Assembly (NCBI GenBank): GCA_964428895.1 | Contig: CAYRZU010000016.1 | Span: 1-53,672, forward strand | Length of the DNA stretch: 53,672 nucleotides | Direction of reading: 5' to 3' | Origin: HyVt-337 sp964428895 | Lineage (GTDB): Bacteria > Planctomycetota > Phycisphaerae > SM23-33 | Shown here: in pieces, positions 42,560-51,076 of the stretch | How the letters are laid out: the number at the start of each line of letters is the position of its first letter | How positions within the stretch are numbered: position 1 is the stretch's first letter | The notes under the pieces: model-generated | Told to the model about the DNA's origin: nothing | The model's input: only the letters and a program-made list of their open reading frames with translations | Database searches by the model: none | Translations under genes and position numbers: made by a program

Positions 42560-43544
42560 ACAAGAGCTGAAGGTGGTGGTTGTCGTGCTCGTCGTATTGG
42601 CGTGCGTGGAGGGGTTCATGCGCAAGGTCTGGCCCCGCTTCAGCGCCGAACTGCGGGATATCGCCGGCTACGCCGCTCAGGCCGACACGCTCGCCGCCGC
42701 CGACGGGCAGCGCGTGCTGATTCTGGGTAACTCCATGACCGTGTGTGATCTGGACATCCCAGCCCTGCGCGAGCATCTGACCGCGCGGCTCGACCGCGAC
42801 GTTGCCGTCGAGGCCATCGCCATGGACGGCGCCGCCATCACCGAGTGGTACCACATCGCCAAGAGCAATTTCGCCAGACGGGGCCGAATGCCCGACGTGA
42901 TCGTCCTTAACTACCACGTGGCCGATCCGACGAATTCGGCCAGCTTCGATTGGGGCGTTCGCGACGAGAACTACATCAACCAGGAGCGGCTGGTCTACTA
43001 CCTTTCGCCGGCCGACGCGACCGAGGCGGTCGGCGCCTTCAACACTTTCGGCGATAAGTGTCACTTCGTGCATGGCTGGCTGTGCCGGTCGATTGCCGGG
43101 CGGGGCCGCATCCGACGACTGATGCTGTCCAAAGCCGTCCCCGGCTATCAGCAGAGCCTGACCCGGTTCCGCCGCCTGCCGCAGAATCGTTGGATCAAGG
43201 ACAAGCAGGCTCGCGCCGCCCAACGAGCCGGCGCCACCGAGGCCACGCCGCCCACCTACGATCGGTTGACCAGACTGATCGGCTTGGGCGCCGACCCGGG
43301 AACCCAGATGATCCTGGTCGTCATGCCCTATGAGGATCAGGCCCACGTCGATCCAGACTTGGCTGCCCTGGCGGCCCAGCGCGGCATTCCGATTGTCGAT
43401 CTCAGAAGCCCGGCGGCATTGACCGACCAGTTGTGGGAGGATCGGGCGCACTTGAACGACGAGGGCAAGGCGGTCTTCACGCCCATCTACGCCGAGGCCT
43501 TGGCCCCGCTGCTGGATGCAGCCGACACCGCAGCCCAGGAGTAA
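42534..43544 (+). CDS. Membrane-anchored SGNH-like acyltransferase partner (AlgX/AlgJ-like)
   Basis: Predicted periplasmic enzyme that transfers acetyl groups delivered by the MBOAT protein. The 336-aa protein has an N-terminal helix (about 12-28, VVVVVLVVLACVEGFM). The SGNH block I reads LILGNSMTVCDLD (Ser in GNS, a GDS-like element), and the C-terminal DRAHLNDEGKAVF carries the Asp-x-x-His dyad. Between them lies VVLNYHVADPT. The Gly and Asn blocks are degenerate, as in AlgJ-like enzymes. ATG 42534 has GAGG 7 nt upstream and overlaps the MBOAT gene; a later Met would lose the membrane anchor. Confidence 0.8.
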   Translation: MPSSTSTFRQELKVVVVVLVVLACVEGFMRKVWPRFSAELRDIAGYAAQADTLAAADGQRVLILGNSMTVCDLDIPALREHLTARLDRDVAVEAIAMDGAAITEWYHIAKSNFARRGRMPDVIVLNYHVADPTNSASFDWGVRDENYINQERLVYYLSPADATEAVGAFNTFGDKCHFVHGWLCRSIAGRGRIRRLMLSKAVPGYQQSLTRFRRLPQNRWIKDKQARAAQRAGATEATPPTYDRLTRLIGLGADPGTQMILVVMPYEDQAHVDPDLAALAAQRGIPIVDLRSPAALTDQLWEDRAHLNDEGKAVFTPIYAEALAPLLDAADTAAQE

Positions 43545-43550
43545 CACATC

Positions 43551-44477
43551 ATGGCCCAGCCACTGACGCTTGTAACCGGAGCAGGGGGGTTCCTGGGGCG
43601 GCGCCTGTGTGAGGGGCTGACCGAGCAGGGACGGGCCGTGCTCGCCCAGATCTTGCCCGGCGAGGCCGAACCCCCTTGCACACAGTGCGTGTCGCTCGAT
43701 ATCCGCGATCCGGCGGCGCTGGCCCCGCTGGCCGGGAAGTCCATCGACGCGATCTATCACCTCGCCGCCCATGCCTCCGTACCTGAAAGCGTTGACGATC
43801 CTCGCTTCGATCTGGAGGTCAATGTTCTGGGCACGGTCAACGTGCTGGAGTTGGCCCGGAAGCTTAATCCCACCAGCTTCCTGTTCACGTCCACTGTTAG
43901 CGTGCTGGACCCGGCCAACCCCATGCCGCTCGACGAGACCGCCTTCTGCGGCCCCAGTGCGCCGTACCCGGCCGCCAAGATGGCGGGCGAAGCCTACTGC
44001 CGCGCCTACTTCCGCTCCTACGGCCTACCGACCAAGATCGTGCGGTTCTTCAACGTGTACGGCCCGGGCATCCGCCGCCTGGTGGTGCACGACCTGATCG
44101 TCAAACTGCTGAAAGACCCCACGCGGCTGGAGATATTCGGCGACGGCGGCCAGGTGCGCGACTTCCTCCACGTCGACGACGCCGTCGCCGGCATGCAAAT
44201 CGCCGCCGAAGCGGGTGCTCCCGGCGAGATCTACCACGTCGGTTGCGGCCAACCCGTCAGCATCCGCGAACTCATCGACGTGATCATCGATCAACTGAAC
44301 CTCACCGGGGTGGACATCGTATCAGCAGGCGAGACGTGGGCGGGCGACATGCGGCAGTGGTACGCCGATCCGGCCAAGCTGAAAGCGCTCGGATTTGCCC
44401 CGCAAATCGACCTGCCGGCCGGCGTGGGCCTGACCGCTGAGTGGATACGCCAGTCCGAACTGGGCCCTTGCGAATAA
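43551..44477 (+). CDS. NAD-dependent sugar epimerase/dehydratase (SDR family)
   Basis: Extended short-chain dehydrogenase acting on a nucleotide sugar. The 308-aa protein has TGAGGFLGRRL for NAD binding, AIYHLAAHASVPESVDDP, the catalytic Ser region TSTVSVLDP, YPAAKMAGEAYCRAYF (YxxxK) and FNVYGPGIRRL. FGDGGQVRDFLHVDDAV is typical of UDP-glucose/GlcNAc 4-epimerase-like proteins. The Ser/Tyr/Lys triad is complete. It begins 6 bp after the SGNH gene. The precise substrate is unknown. Confidence 0.9.
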   Translation: MAQPLTLVTGAGGFLGRRLCEGLTEQGRAVLAQILPGEAEPPCTQCVSLDIRDPAALAPLAGKSIDAIYHLAAHASVPESVDDPRFDLEVNVLGTVNVLELARKLNPTSFLFTSTVSVLDPANPMPLDETAFCGPSAPYPAAKMAGEAYCRAYFRSYGLPTKIVRFFNVYGPGIRRLVVHDLIVKLLKDPTRLEIFGDGGQVRDFLHVDDAVAGMQIAAEAGAPGEIYHVGCGQPVSIRELIDVIIDQLNLTGVDIVSAGETWAGDMRQWYADPAKLKALGFAPQIDLPAGVGLTAEWIRQSELGPCE

Positions 44478-44496
44478 TCGGCCCGACCGGTATAAG
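44468..44496 (+). promoter_or_regulatory. Putative internal promoter before the legB-like gene
   Basis: TTGCGA and TATAAG with an exact 17-bp spacer. The -10 matches five of six bases, the best in this window. The -35 overlaps the end of the previous gene. Transcription would start near 44502, giving a leader of about 65 nt that includes the palindrome at 44542-44555. Confidence 0.55.
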
Positions 44497-44541
44497 CGCC
44501 AGACCCGTCTTTTCCGGTCTAAACGGCCAAAGCCGCTACCT

Positions 44542-44555
44542 TTATCGGCCGATAA
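44542..44555. promoter_or_regulatory. 14-bp perfect palindrome in the legB-like leader
   Basis: TTATCGGCCGATAA is a perfect 14-bp palindrome 12 bp before ATG 44568 and downstream of a good promoter. The size suits a dimeric repressor operator. The same bases in RNA would form a self-complementary stem too short in loop to fold, so a DNA-binding site is more likely than an RNA hairpin. Confidence 0.45.
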
Positions 44556-44567
44556 GTAAGTGCTGCC

Positions 44568-45557
44568 ATGAACTTAACCAATAGCAATGTCGTGGTCACC
44601 GGCGCCGGTGGTTTCATCGGCTCTCACCTGACCGAAATGCTCGTTCGCCGCGCCAAGAGCGTCCGTGCGCTGGTTCGCTACAACGGCCGAGGCGATCGTG
44701 GCATGCTCGAAGTCGTCGATCCCGACGTCCTCGACAACGTCGAGGTCATCGCCGGCGACATCTGCGACCCCTTCGCCGTCCACAAGCTGGTCGACGGCGC
44801 CGACGCGGTGTTCCACCTGGCCGCCCTGATCGCGATCCCGTATTCCTACGTCGCCCCGGCCAGCTATGTCGCCGCCAACGTCACCGGCACGCTGAACGTG
44901 CTGCAGGCGTGTCGCGATTTGGGCGTGGCGAGGCTCGCCCATACCTCCACTTCCGAAGTCTACGGCACGGCCCAATACACGCCCATCGACGAGGCCCACC
45001 CCCTGCAGGGCCAAAGCCCATACTCAGCCAGCAAAATCGCAGCCGACAAACTGGCCGAGAGTTACTTCCGCTCGTTCGATCTGCCGGTCGTGACGGTTCG
45101 GCCGTTCAATACGTTCGGGCCGCGGCAGTCGGCCCGGGCGGTCATCCCGACCATCATCTCTCAGGCGCTGGCCGGGCAAACGCTCAAGCTCGGGTCGCTC
45201 GAGCCCAAGCGCGACATGACCTTCGTGACCGACACCTGCGAAGGCTTCTGTGCGCTGGCCGAGTGTGACGATGCGATCGGCAAGGAAGTCAATCTCGGCA
45301 CGGGTCGCACCGACAGCATCGGCGACATCGTCAAGACCGTCGGCGATATCCTGGGCGGCACGTTGGATGTCGAGATCGACCCCAGCCGCGTTCGGCCGGG
45401 CAAGTCGGAGGTGCTGGTCCTCCAGAGCGACAATAGCTTGTGTCGACAGCTTGCCGGTTGGGAGCCGCGCTTCAGCCTTGAAGACGGCTTGCGGGAAGTC
45501 GTCGACTACATCCGCGCCAATCCCGACCGCTACCGCACCGATATCTACAACGTTTAG
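44568..45557 (+). CDS. legB: Nucleotide-sugar 4,6-dehydratase, LegB-like
   Basis: SDR enzyme probably making a 4-keto-6-deoxy amino sugar nucleotide, the second step of the legionaminic acid route. The 329-aa protein has VVTGAGGFIGSHLTEML, FHLAALIAIPYSYVAPASYV, HTSTSEVYGTAQYTPIDE, HPLQGQSPYSASKIAADKL and RPFNTFGPRQSARAVIPTI. The triad Thr/Ser, Tyr and Lys is present. From memory these elements match the LegB group closely; GDP-GlcNAc is the usual substrate there. Followed at 9-bp gaps by a nucleotidyltransferase and an aminotransferase, the exact set expected (PtmE, LegC). Confidence 0.82.
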   Translation: MNLTNSNVVVTGAGGFIGSHLTEMLVRRAKSVRALVRYNGRGDRGMLEVVDPDVLDNVEVIAGDICDPFAVHKLVDGADAVFHLAALIAIPYSYVAPASYVAANVTGTLNVLQACRDLGVARLAHTSTSEVYGTAQYTPIDEAHPLQGQSPYSASKIAADKLAESYFRSFDLPVVTVRPFNTFGPRQSARAVIPTIISQALAGQTLKLGSLEPKRDMTFVTDTCEGFCALAECDDAIGKEVNLGTGRTDSIGDIVKTVGDILGGTLDVEIDPSRVRPGKSEVLVLQSDNSLCRQLAGWEPRFSLEDGLREVVDYIRANPDRYRTDIYNV

Positions 45558-45566
45558 GCAACGCCC

Positions 45567-46274
45567 ATGAAAGCTGTCATTCTTGCAGGTGGTAAAGGCA
45601 CGCGACTTCGCCCGTATACGACCGTCTTCCCCAAGCCGCTCGTGCCCATCGGCGACGTGCCCATTCTCGAAATCGTTCTCCGTCAACTCAAACGCTACGG
45701 CGTGACCGATATCACGCTGGCGGTCGGCCATCTGGCCGAGCTGCTCCAGGCGTTCTTTGGCGACGGCAGCAAGTTCGGCCTGAAGATCGACTACTCCCTG
45801 GAAGATAAGCCCCTCGGCACGGTGGGGCCCCTAGCGCTGATCGACGGCCTGGCCGAGGACTTTCTGGTCATGAACGGCGACCTGCTGACCACCTTGCCGT
45901 TCGGCGACCTGATGGACACCCACAAGCGCGAAGACGCGGCCGCCACCATCGCCGTCCACAAGCGTGACGTGCGGATCGACCTCGGCGTGCTCGGCCTCGA
46001 TTCGGCCAGTTGCGTCAACGAGTACATCGAGAAGCCCACCTATCATTATCAGGTGTCGATGGGCGTTTACGCCTTCAGCCCCCGCATCCTGCCGCTGATC
46101 CCCAAAGACGAGTTCTTTGATTTCCCGACCCTGGTGAACCTGCTGTTGCAGAAGGGGGAGAAGGTCTACGGCTATCAGAGCGACCATTACTGGCTCGATA
46201 TCGGACGGCCTGACGACTACCAGCAGGCGGTCGACGAGTTCGAAGCCCATCGCAGTGAGTTTTTGCCCGAGTAA
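45567..46274 (+). CDS. Sugar-phosphate nucleotidyltransferase
   Basis: Makes a nucleotide-linked sugar from a sugar-1-phosphate and an NTP. The 235-aa protein has AVILAGGKGTRLRPYTTVFPK, PLVPIGDVPILEIVLRQL, a metal-binding aspartate in FLVMNGDLLTT, and YWLDIGRPDDYQQAV at the C-terminus. It looks like a mannose-1-phosphate guanylyltransferase-type core without the C-terminal beta-helix. In this context it could be the GDP-GlcNAc-forming PtmE of a legionaminic acid route, or supply GDP-mannose for gmd nearby. Nine bp separate it from each neighbour. Confidence 0.87.
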   Translation: MKAVILAGGKGTRLRPYTTVFPKPLVPIGDVPILEIVLRQLKRYGVTDITLAVGHLAELLQAFFGDGSKFGLKIDYSLEDKPLGTVGPLALIDGLAEDFLVMNGDLLTTLPFGDLMDTHKREDAAATIAVHKRDVRIDLGVLGLDSASCVNEYIEKPTYHYQVSMGVYAFSPRILPLIPKDEFFDFPTLVNLLLQKGEKVYGYQSDHYWLDIGRPDDYQQAVDEFEAHRSEFLPE

Positions 46275-46283
46275 GGTGCTTTC

Positions 46284-47417
46284 ATGGCGTGGCAAGTGCC
46301 CTTAAGTGATCTGGCTTACGACAACCGCGAGGAAGAAGCGGTTCTCGAGGTCATTCGTTCGCGCTGGTTGTCGATGGGACCCAAGACACAGGCGTTCGAA
46401 GAGGCCTTCCGTGAACTCACCGGCGCCAAGCACGCCTTCGCTGTCTCCAACTGCACCACCGGCCTGCATCTGGCGGCGGCGGCGCTAGGGTTGCACGCCG
46501 GCGACGAGGTGATCTGCCCCTCGCTGACATTCGTGGCGACGGCCAACACGATTCTGGCCACCGGCGCCACCGCGGTGTTTGCCGACATCGAGTCGCTGGA
46601 TTCGTGGGTGATCTGTCCGGAGACCATCGAGCGCTGCATTACGCCGGCCACCCGGGCCGTTAGCGTGGTTCACTACGGCGGCTATGCCGCCGATGTCACG
46701 GCCATCGCTGACCTGTGCACCAAGCACAATCTGTTCCTGATCGAAGACTGCGCCCACTCCCCCGGCGGCCGACGCGACGGCAAGCACACCGGCACGTTTG
46801 GTCAATTCGGGGCGTTCAGCTTCTTCGCCAACAAGAACCTCGCCACCGGCGAGGGCGGCATGCTGATTACCGACGATGACGACCTGGCCGAACGGGCCAA
46901 GCTCATGCGGTCGCACGGCATGACCACGCTGACCTGGCAGCGCCACAAGGGCCACGCCGCCAGCTACGATGTGATGACGGCCGGCTTCAATTACCGCACC
47001 GACGAGATCCACGCGGCCCTCGGGCTTGTTCAACTCGAGAAGCTCGCCGCCAACAACGCCAAGCGCGGTCAGCACGTGGCCCACTACCGTGAGCTGCTGG
47101 CGGGCGTCGATGAAGTCAGCGCTCCGTTCCCGGGCCATCCGGGCGAGCCGACTTTCCACATCTTCCCCGTGCTGCTGGGCGAGGGGGTGGGCCGCCCCGC
47201 CGTCATCGCTTCGATGAAAGAAGCGGGCGTCCAAACGAGCATTCATTATCCGCCGGTGCACACTTTCAGCTACATGAACGACCGCCAACCCGCCGGTGGC
47301 TGGAATCTTCCGCTGACCGAACGCGTGGGGCAGGGCGTGCTGACCTTGCCGCTGTTTCCGGATATGACCGACGCGCAGGTCGAGCTGGTGATCAACACGT
47401 TGAAAGACGCGCTGTAA
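46284..47417 (+). CDS. DegT/DnrJ/EryC1/StrS-family PLP aminotransferase
   Basis: Transaminates a keto-sugar nucleotide. The 377-aa protein shows SNCTTGLHLAAAALGLHAGDE, CPSLTFVATANTI, EDCAHSPGGRRDGKHTGTFG and FSFFANKNLATGEGGML, with the PLP lysine in NKNLA. The C-terminus has VQTSIHYPPVHTFSYM, as in transaminases using 4-keto sugars. Sitting between a legB-like/nucleotidyltransferase pair and gmd, it could be LegC (for a 2,4-diamino sugar) or a perosamine synthase using the Gmd product. Sequence alone does not choose. Confidence 0.92.
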   Translation: MAWQVPLSDLAYDNREEEAVLEVIRSRWLSMGPKTQAFEEAFRELTGAKHAFAVSNCTTGLHLAAAALGLHAGDEVICPSLTFVATANTILATGATAVFADIESLDSWVICPETIERCITPATRAVSVVHYGGYAADVTAIADLCTKHNLFLIEDCAHSPGGRRDGKHTGTFGQFGAFSFFANKNLATGEGGMLITDDDDLAERAKLMRSHGMTTLTWQRHKGHAASYDVMTAGFNYRTDEIHAALGLVQLEKLAANNAKRGQHVAHYRELLAGVDEVSAPFPGHPGEPTFHIFPVLLGEGVGRPAVIASMKEAGVQTSIHYPPVHTFSYMNDRQPAGGWNLPLTERVGQGVLTLPLFPDMTDAQVELVINTLKDAL

Positions 47418-47443
47418 CACGGCGCGAACGAGGAGACGGTTTT

Positions 47444-48475
47444 ATGTCGACCGCAATCATTACGGGCGTAACGGGCCAGGATGGCGCCTACTTGTCCAAG
47501 TTCCTGCTCGAGAAGGGCTACAAGGTTTACGGCACGTTCCGGCGCGTCAGTCAGCCGAACTTCGGCCGCCTGGAGACGCTGGGGATCCTGGAAGATATCG
47601 AATTGATCCCCTTCGATCTGCTGGATCAAAGCTCGATGATCGACGCCTTGCGCAAGGTCCAGCCCGACGAAATCTACAACCTCGCCGCCCAAAGCTTCGT
47701 GGGCGCGAGTTTCGAACAGCCCGTTGCCACCGGCGAAATCACCGGACTGGGCCTGACGCGCCTGCTCGACTCGGTGCGGATGGTCTGCCCCGAGGCTAAG
47801 TTCTACCAGGCCTCCAGCTCGGAGATGTTCGGGAAGGTCCAGGCGGTTCCGCAGGATGAGACCACGATGTTCTACCCGCTCAGCCCTTATGCGGCCGCCA
47901 AGTTGTACGCCCACTGGGTGACGATCAACTACCGTCAGGCGTACGGCCTGTTCGCCTGCTGCGGCATTCTGTTCAACCACGAATCACCCCTGCGCGGGTT
48001 GGAGTTCGTGACGCGCAAGATCACCTACGCCGCCGCCCGGATCAAGCACGGCCTCCAGGACGAGCTGCGCCTGGGCAACATGGACGCGCTGCGCGACTGG
48101 GGTTTCGCCGGCGACTACGTTGAAGGCATGTGGATGATGATGCAGCAGGAACGGCCTGACACCTTCGTGCTGGCCACCGGCGAGAACCACAGCGTTCGCG
48201 AGTTCACCGACGCGGCGTTTTCGGCCTTGGATATGAATTGGGAAGACTACGTCGTCATCGACGAGAAGTTCTTCCGCCCGACCGACGTCAAGACGCTGCT
48301 GGGCAATCCCGCCAAGGCCGTCGAGACGCTTGGCTGGTGCCCGACCAAGACCAGCTTCACCGATCTGGTGACCATGATGGTCGAGTCGGACATGGCGCTG
48401 GTCGCCCGCGAAAAGGCCGCCACCATGGGCTACGACGCCCAACAGGTCCGCGAGTTCCCGCACTTCAAGGAGTAG
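47444..48475 (+). CDS. gmd: GDP-mannose 4,6-dehydratase
   Basis: Converts GDP-D-mannose to GDP-4-keto-6-deoxy-D-mannose, precursor of fucose, rhamnose or perosamine. The 343-aa protein has ITGVTGQDGAYLSKFLLEKG for NADP, YNLAAQSFVGASFEQP, QASSSEMFGKVQ, PLSPYAAAKLYAHWVT (YxxxK), LFNHESPLRGLEFVTRKI and LGNMDALRDWGFAGDYVEGM, all Gmd hallmarks. The catalytic Thr is here a Ser (SSSEMFG), common in Gmd. No fcl (GDP-fucose synthase) gene follows, so the end product may be made by the adjacent aminotransferase or a distant reductase. Confidence 0.95.
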   Translation: MSTAIITGVTGQDGAYLSKFLLEKGYKVYGTFRRVSQPNFGRLETLGILEDIELIPFDLLDQSSMIDALRKVQPDEIYNLAAQSFVGASFEQPVATGEITGLGLTRLLDSVRMVCPEAKFYQASSSEMFGKVQAVPQDETTMFYPLSPYAAAKLYAHWVTINYRQAYGLFACCGILFNHESPLRGLEFVTRKITYAAARIKHGLQDELRLGNMDALRDWGFAGDYVEGMWMMMQQERPDTFVLATGENHSVREFTDAAFSALDMNWEDYVVIDEKFFRPTDVKTLLGNPAKAVETLGWCPTKTSFTDLVTMMVESDMALVAREKAATMGYDAQQVREFPHFKE

Positions 48476-48478
48476 TCG

Positions 48479-49654
48479 GTGTCCGAGACCCCGCGCAAAC
48501 CCCGCGTGCTGCTGGTCGGGCCGACCCCGCCGCCGATGGGCGGCATCGTGCGCTACTGCGAGGATATCATGGCCTCGCCGGAGCTGAACGACCGGTTCGA
48601 CCTGGCGTTCTTCCCGTCGAACATCCCGTTCGAGCTTCGCCCGCAAGCGTTCACCAAACGGTCCAAGAGCTTTCTGCTGCGCGACGGCGTGGTCAACGGC
48701 ATGCGGCAGATCCGCTGGGCGGTCAACCGCGCCAAGGAAATGCGCCGGCAGTGCCGCCGCGAACGGTATGACATCGTCCATTTCCCCTCCTGCACCGGAC
48801 TGGGCTTCTGGCGCAACGCGCTGCACGTGACCTACGGTAAGCGCGAGGGCTGCAAGGTGGTCTGGCAGTTGCTGGGCGCCATCGACGCCTTCTGGGCGGA
48901 GGGTACCGTTGTCCGACGACACTACATCCGCAAGTACCTCGATCGGGCCGACGTGCACGTGGTCCAGTCGACCGGCCTGCGGGACGTGACCGCCAATTTC
49001 ACTCGCAGACCGGTGGTGGCGATTTTCAACGGCGTTCGCACCGACGAATTGGTGGCCCCGGACGGCTACGCCCACAGCGATCCCGCCGATGGCGTGGTCC
49101 GTGTGCTGAACGTGGGCACCTTAGGCCACCGAAAAGGCATCTTCGACATCATCAAAGCGGCCCAGCGCCTCATCGCCGACATGCCGCAACTGCAGTTTGT
49201 GTTTGTTGGCGGCGGCGAGGTGGAGTTCTTCCGCAAGTTGGTGGTCGATGAGGGCGTGGGCGATCATTTCGTGATCGCCGGCATGGTCGATGATGATGAA
49301 AAGCTTCGCTGGCTGAAGACGTCCGATGTGTTCTGCCTGCCCAGCTACGCCGAGGGTCAGCCCATTGCGATTCTGGAAGCCATGGCTGCCGGCCTGCCCG
49401 TGATCAGCTCGACGGTGGGGTCGATTCCCGAGGTCGTTCAGGAACCGAATGGCCGACTGGTCACCCCCGGCGACGTGGACGCGCTGGCGGGCTTCATCCG
49501 TGAGTTGGCCGGCTCGGCCGAGCTCCGCCAGCAGATGGGCCGCCGCAACGCCACCGAATCGGCAGAGAAATACTCCGTGCAGCGCACCATGCGCGAGCTG
49601 GGCGAGGTCTACGACACATTGATCGCCGATGGCGGAAACGAGAAGGCCGGATAG
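48479..49654 (+). CDS. GT4-family glycosyltransferase
   Basis: GT-B glycosyltransferase of 391 aa. It begins VLLVGPTPPPMGGIVRYCED, has FNGVRTDELVAP at the domain hinge, VLNVGTLGHRKGIFDIIKA, FVFVGGGEVEFFR and DVFCLPSYAEGQPIAILEAMAAGLPVIS written here in two parts: LPSYAEGQPIAILEAM and AAGLPVIS, containing the E-x7-E site. GTG 48479 has AAGGAG 6 nt upstream, lying in the gmd 3' end. Donor and acceptor are unknown. Confidence 0.93.
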   Translation: MSETPRKPRVLLVGPTPPPMGGIVRYCEDIMASPELNDRFDLAFFPSNIPFELRPQAFTKRSKSFLLRDGVVNGMRQIRWAVNRAKEMRRQCRRERYDIVHFPSCTGLGFWRNALHVTYGKREGCKVVWQLLGAIDAFWAEGTVVRRHYIRKYLDRADVHVVQSTGLRDVTANFTRRPVVAIFNGVRTDELVAPDGYAHSDPADGVVRVLNVGTLGHRKGIFDIIKAAQRLIADMPQLQFVFVGGGEVEFFRKLVVDEGVGDHFVIAGMVDDDEKLRWLKTSDVFCLPSYAEGQPIAILEAMAAGLPVISSTVGSIPEVVQEPNGRLVTPGDVDALAGFIRELAGSAELRQQMGRRNATESAEKYSVQRTMRELGEVYDTLIADGGNEKAG

Positions 49655-51061
49655 ATGGCTTCGGAGTTCCTACAGAAGCTGTATTGGTCCATGCCGTACT
49701 TCGTGAAGTGCTGGATGGCGACCCGGCACGGCCGGAAGAGCGGCAAGGCGCGATTCGGGGGCGAGTACGATCGCGTGCTGGCTGAGATTGCCGGGCGAGA
49801 TTCGTGGTCGCTCGATCAGTTCCAAGCCTACCAACTCGAACAAATGCGCATTCGCGTGACCGATGCAGCCGCCTACGTGCCGTTCTATCGAGCGCTCTTC
49901 GCCAAGCATGGTCTCGACGCGGCCTCGATCCAGACGGTCGAGGACCTGCGGCAGATACCGATTCTCGACAAGCAAACCGTTCGCGAAGATCCGGTGGCGT
50001 TCGTCGACGAACGGCTGGACGTCGCCACGCTGGTTAAGGGTCACACGTCCGGCACGACCGGCACGCCGCTGGACTGCTACCGCACGGTGAGGCAAGAGGC
50101 GGTCGCGTTCGCCTTCGCCGATGCGCGCCACCATGACGTAGCGGGCGTTCGTCGTCGGCGGAATCGTTCGGTGTCGCTGGGCGGGCATCTGGTGGCCTCG
50201 CCCACCCGGGCCAAGCCGCCGTTCTGGGTGCTGAATCGCGCCTGGAATCAACTCTATATGTCCAGCTATCACCTGTCGCCTGAGTACCTGGGCCACTACG
50301 TGGACGCCATCCGAAAGTACCGGCCGGAATACATCGAGGGCTACCCGTCGAGCGTCTACGCCATCGCCCAATACATGGTCGACACCGGCTGCGAGCCGAT
50401 TCCCATGGCCGCGGCTTTCACGACGGCGGAGAATCTTTTCGATCATCAGCGTGACGCCATCGCCAAGGCGTTTTGCTGTCGGGCCTTCAGCCAGTACGGC
50501 TGCGGCGAGCAGGCGGCCTTCGCCGCCGAATGCGAAGTCGGCTCGATGCACCTGTCGCCTGAGATCGCGCTGATCGAAGTGCTCGACGAGGACGGTCGAC
50601 CCGTGGCCCCCGGTGAAACGGGCCAGTTGATCGGCACGAGCCTGGTCAACGAGGCGCAGCCCTTTATCCGCTACCGCGTGGGAGATCGGGTGGCGCTGGG
50701 TACCGAGCCCTGCCCCTGCGGACGCACGCTGCCGGTCCTGGATCACGTGGAAGGCCGAATCGACGCGGTGCTGTTCACGCGTGACGGCCGACGGGTGGGG
50801 AGGTTGGACCCGGTCTTTAAGGGCGCCGAAGGCATTGCCGAAGCTCAGATCGTCCAGGATGATCTCGACCATTTTCGCATTCGGGTCGTGCCTGCCGCCA
50901 ACTACACCGAGGCCGACGGCAAGGTGCTGATCGAGAACCTCTCCCAGCGCACAGGCCCGGCCGACATCCGCGTGGAACTGGTCGATACCATCGAACGCAC
51001 CCCAGCGGGCAAGTTCCGAGCGGTGGTCTGCAACTTGCCCGACGAGCAACGTCCGGCCTGA
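49655..51061 (+). CDS. CapK/phenylacetate-CoA ligase-like adenylate-forming enzyme
   Basis: ANL-superfamily member of 468 aa that would activate a carboxylate with ATP. The P-loop is HTSGTTGTPLDCYRT (about 130-144). YIEGYPSSVYAIAQ and FSQYGCGEQAAF hold the adenine-binding region. GQLIGTSLVNEAQPFIRYRVGD contains the A5-type Asp, and the C-terminal hinge reads VEGRIDAVLFTRDGRR. The final Lys is in TPAGKFRAVV. Such CapK-type proteins are frequent in capsule loci and may add an acyl or amino-acid group to the glycan. It starts right after the GT4 stop (ATG 49655). Confidence 0.88.
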   Translation: MASEFLQKLYWSMPYFVKCWMATRHGRKSGKARFGGEYDRVLAEIAGRDSWSLDQFQAYQLEQMRIRVTDAAAYVPFYRALFAKHGLDAASIQTVEDLRQIPILDKQTVREDPVAFVDERLDVATLVKGHTSGTTGTPLDCYRTVRQEAVAFAFADARHHDVAGVRRRRNRSVSLGGHLVASPTRAKPPFWVLNRAWNQLYMSSYHLSPEYLGHYVDAIRKYRPEYIEGYPSSVYAIAQYMVDTGCEPIPMAAAFTTAENLFDHQRDAIAKAFCCRAFSQYGCGEQAAFAAECEVGSMHLSPEIALIEVLDEDGRPVAPGETGQLIGTSLVNEAQPFIRYRVGDRVALGTEPCPCGRTLPVLDHVEGRIDAVLFTRDGRRVGRLDPVFKGAEGIAEAQIVQDDLDHFRIRVVPAANYTEADGKVLIENLSQRTGPADIRVELVDTIERTPAGKFRAVVCNLPDEQRPA

Positions 51062-51076
51062 CCGGTAGGTCGCGTT

